Of a stretch of DNA of 42,851 nucleotides, positions 42,802-42,851 are shown piece by piece. The DNA lies in the NCBI GenBank assembly GCA_021790475.1, contig JAJYDU010000003.1, positions 1 through 42,851 on the forward strand, read 5' to 3'. A program made the translations under genes and the position numbers. The DNA comes from Planctomycetota bacterium (lineage in GTDB: Bacteria; Planctomycetota; Phycisphaerae; WQYP01). Under the pieces are notes generated by a model, which saw only the letters and a program-made list of their open reading frames with translations, was not told the DNA's origin and did not search any database. How positions within the stretch are numbered: the first letter of the stretch is position 1; each line of letters starts with the position of its first letter.

Positions 42802-42851
42802 GAATCAGCGATAGAAATAAAGTCCGTCGAAAATGTAGCCCGGGGTCATCT

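Overview
The window looks like a chromosomal segment of a Planctomycetota bacterium, most likely of the class Phycisphaerae. This is an inference from several signs: moderately GC-rich DNA, a PEP-CTERM surface protein with beta-helix repeats, a Ser/Thr kinase carrying small N-terminal helical repeats, a complete LpxD, and a dcw-type cell-wall cluster that ends at an FtsQ-like gene with no ftsA or ftsZ beside it. No rRNA, CRISPR array or intact mobile element was seen.

Left part (1-9.5 kb). A tightly overlapping minus-strand operon runs from a good promoter at about 5465 down past base 1. It encodes a hexulose-6-phosphate-synthase-like enzyme, a UroD/methyltransferase-like protein, an MDR dehydrogenase, a sugar isomerase-like TIM barrel, an SDR and a second sugar isomerase-like protein cut by the window edge. 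All five junctions overlap by 1-10 bases. The set looks like a dedicated pathway for an unusual sugar, polyol or methylated substrate. Upstream lies an 851-residue PEP-CTERM protein. It is bracketed by two copies of a 251-bp direct repeat taken from the operon (4617-4867 and 8881-9131) and by a family of short repeats. One of those short-repeat copies carries a broken PEP-CTERM tail.

Middle-left (9.5-20 kb). On the minus strand are a LuxR-type regulator, a membrane-anchored SurA/PpiD-like protein, dnaA, a GNAT acetyltransferase and a UbiA prenyltransferase. The dnaA upstream region holds an AT-rich stretch and three DnaA-box-like 9-mers, so it is a credible oriC or dnaA control region. A plus-strand SH3b-domain protein then converges with a deoxyhypusine-synthase-like gene.

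Centre (20-29 kb). The minus strand carries yraN, class II fructose-bisphosphate aldolase and carA. Divergent from these, the plus strand carries thrC, lpxD, hisC, hisB and purC: amino-acid, lipid A and purine synthesis.

Right (29-42.8 kb). The minus-strand cell-wall and division cluster ftsW-murG-murC-murB-ddl-ftsQ-like closes with a strong hairpin and is followed by an unknown membrane protein. Then come a Ser/Thr protein kinase, an RNase Z-like metallo-hydrolase, a membrane-anchored hypothetical protein, a transposase remnant, tRNA-Thr(CGT), a possible 42-residue ORF and a DAHP synthase with its own promoter.
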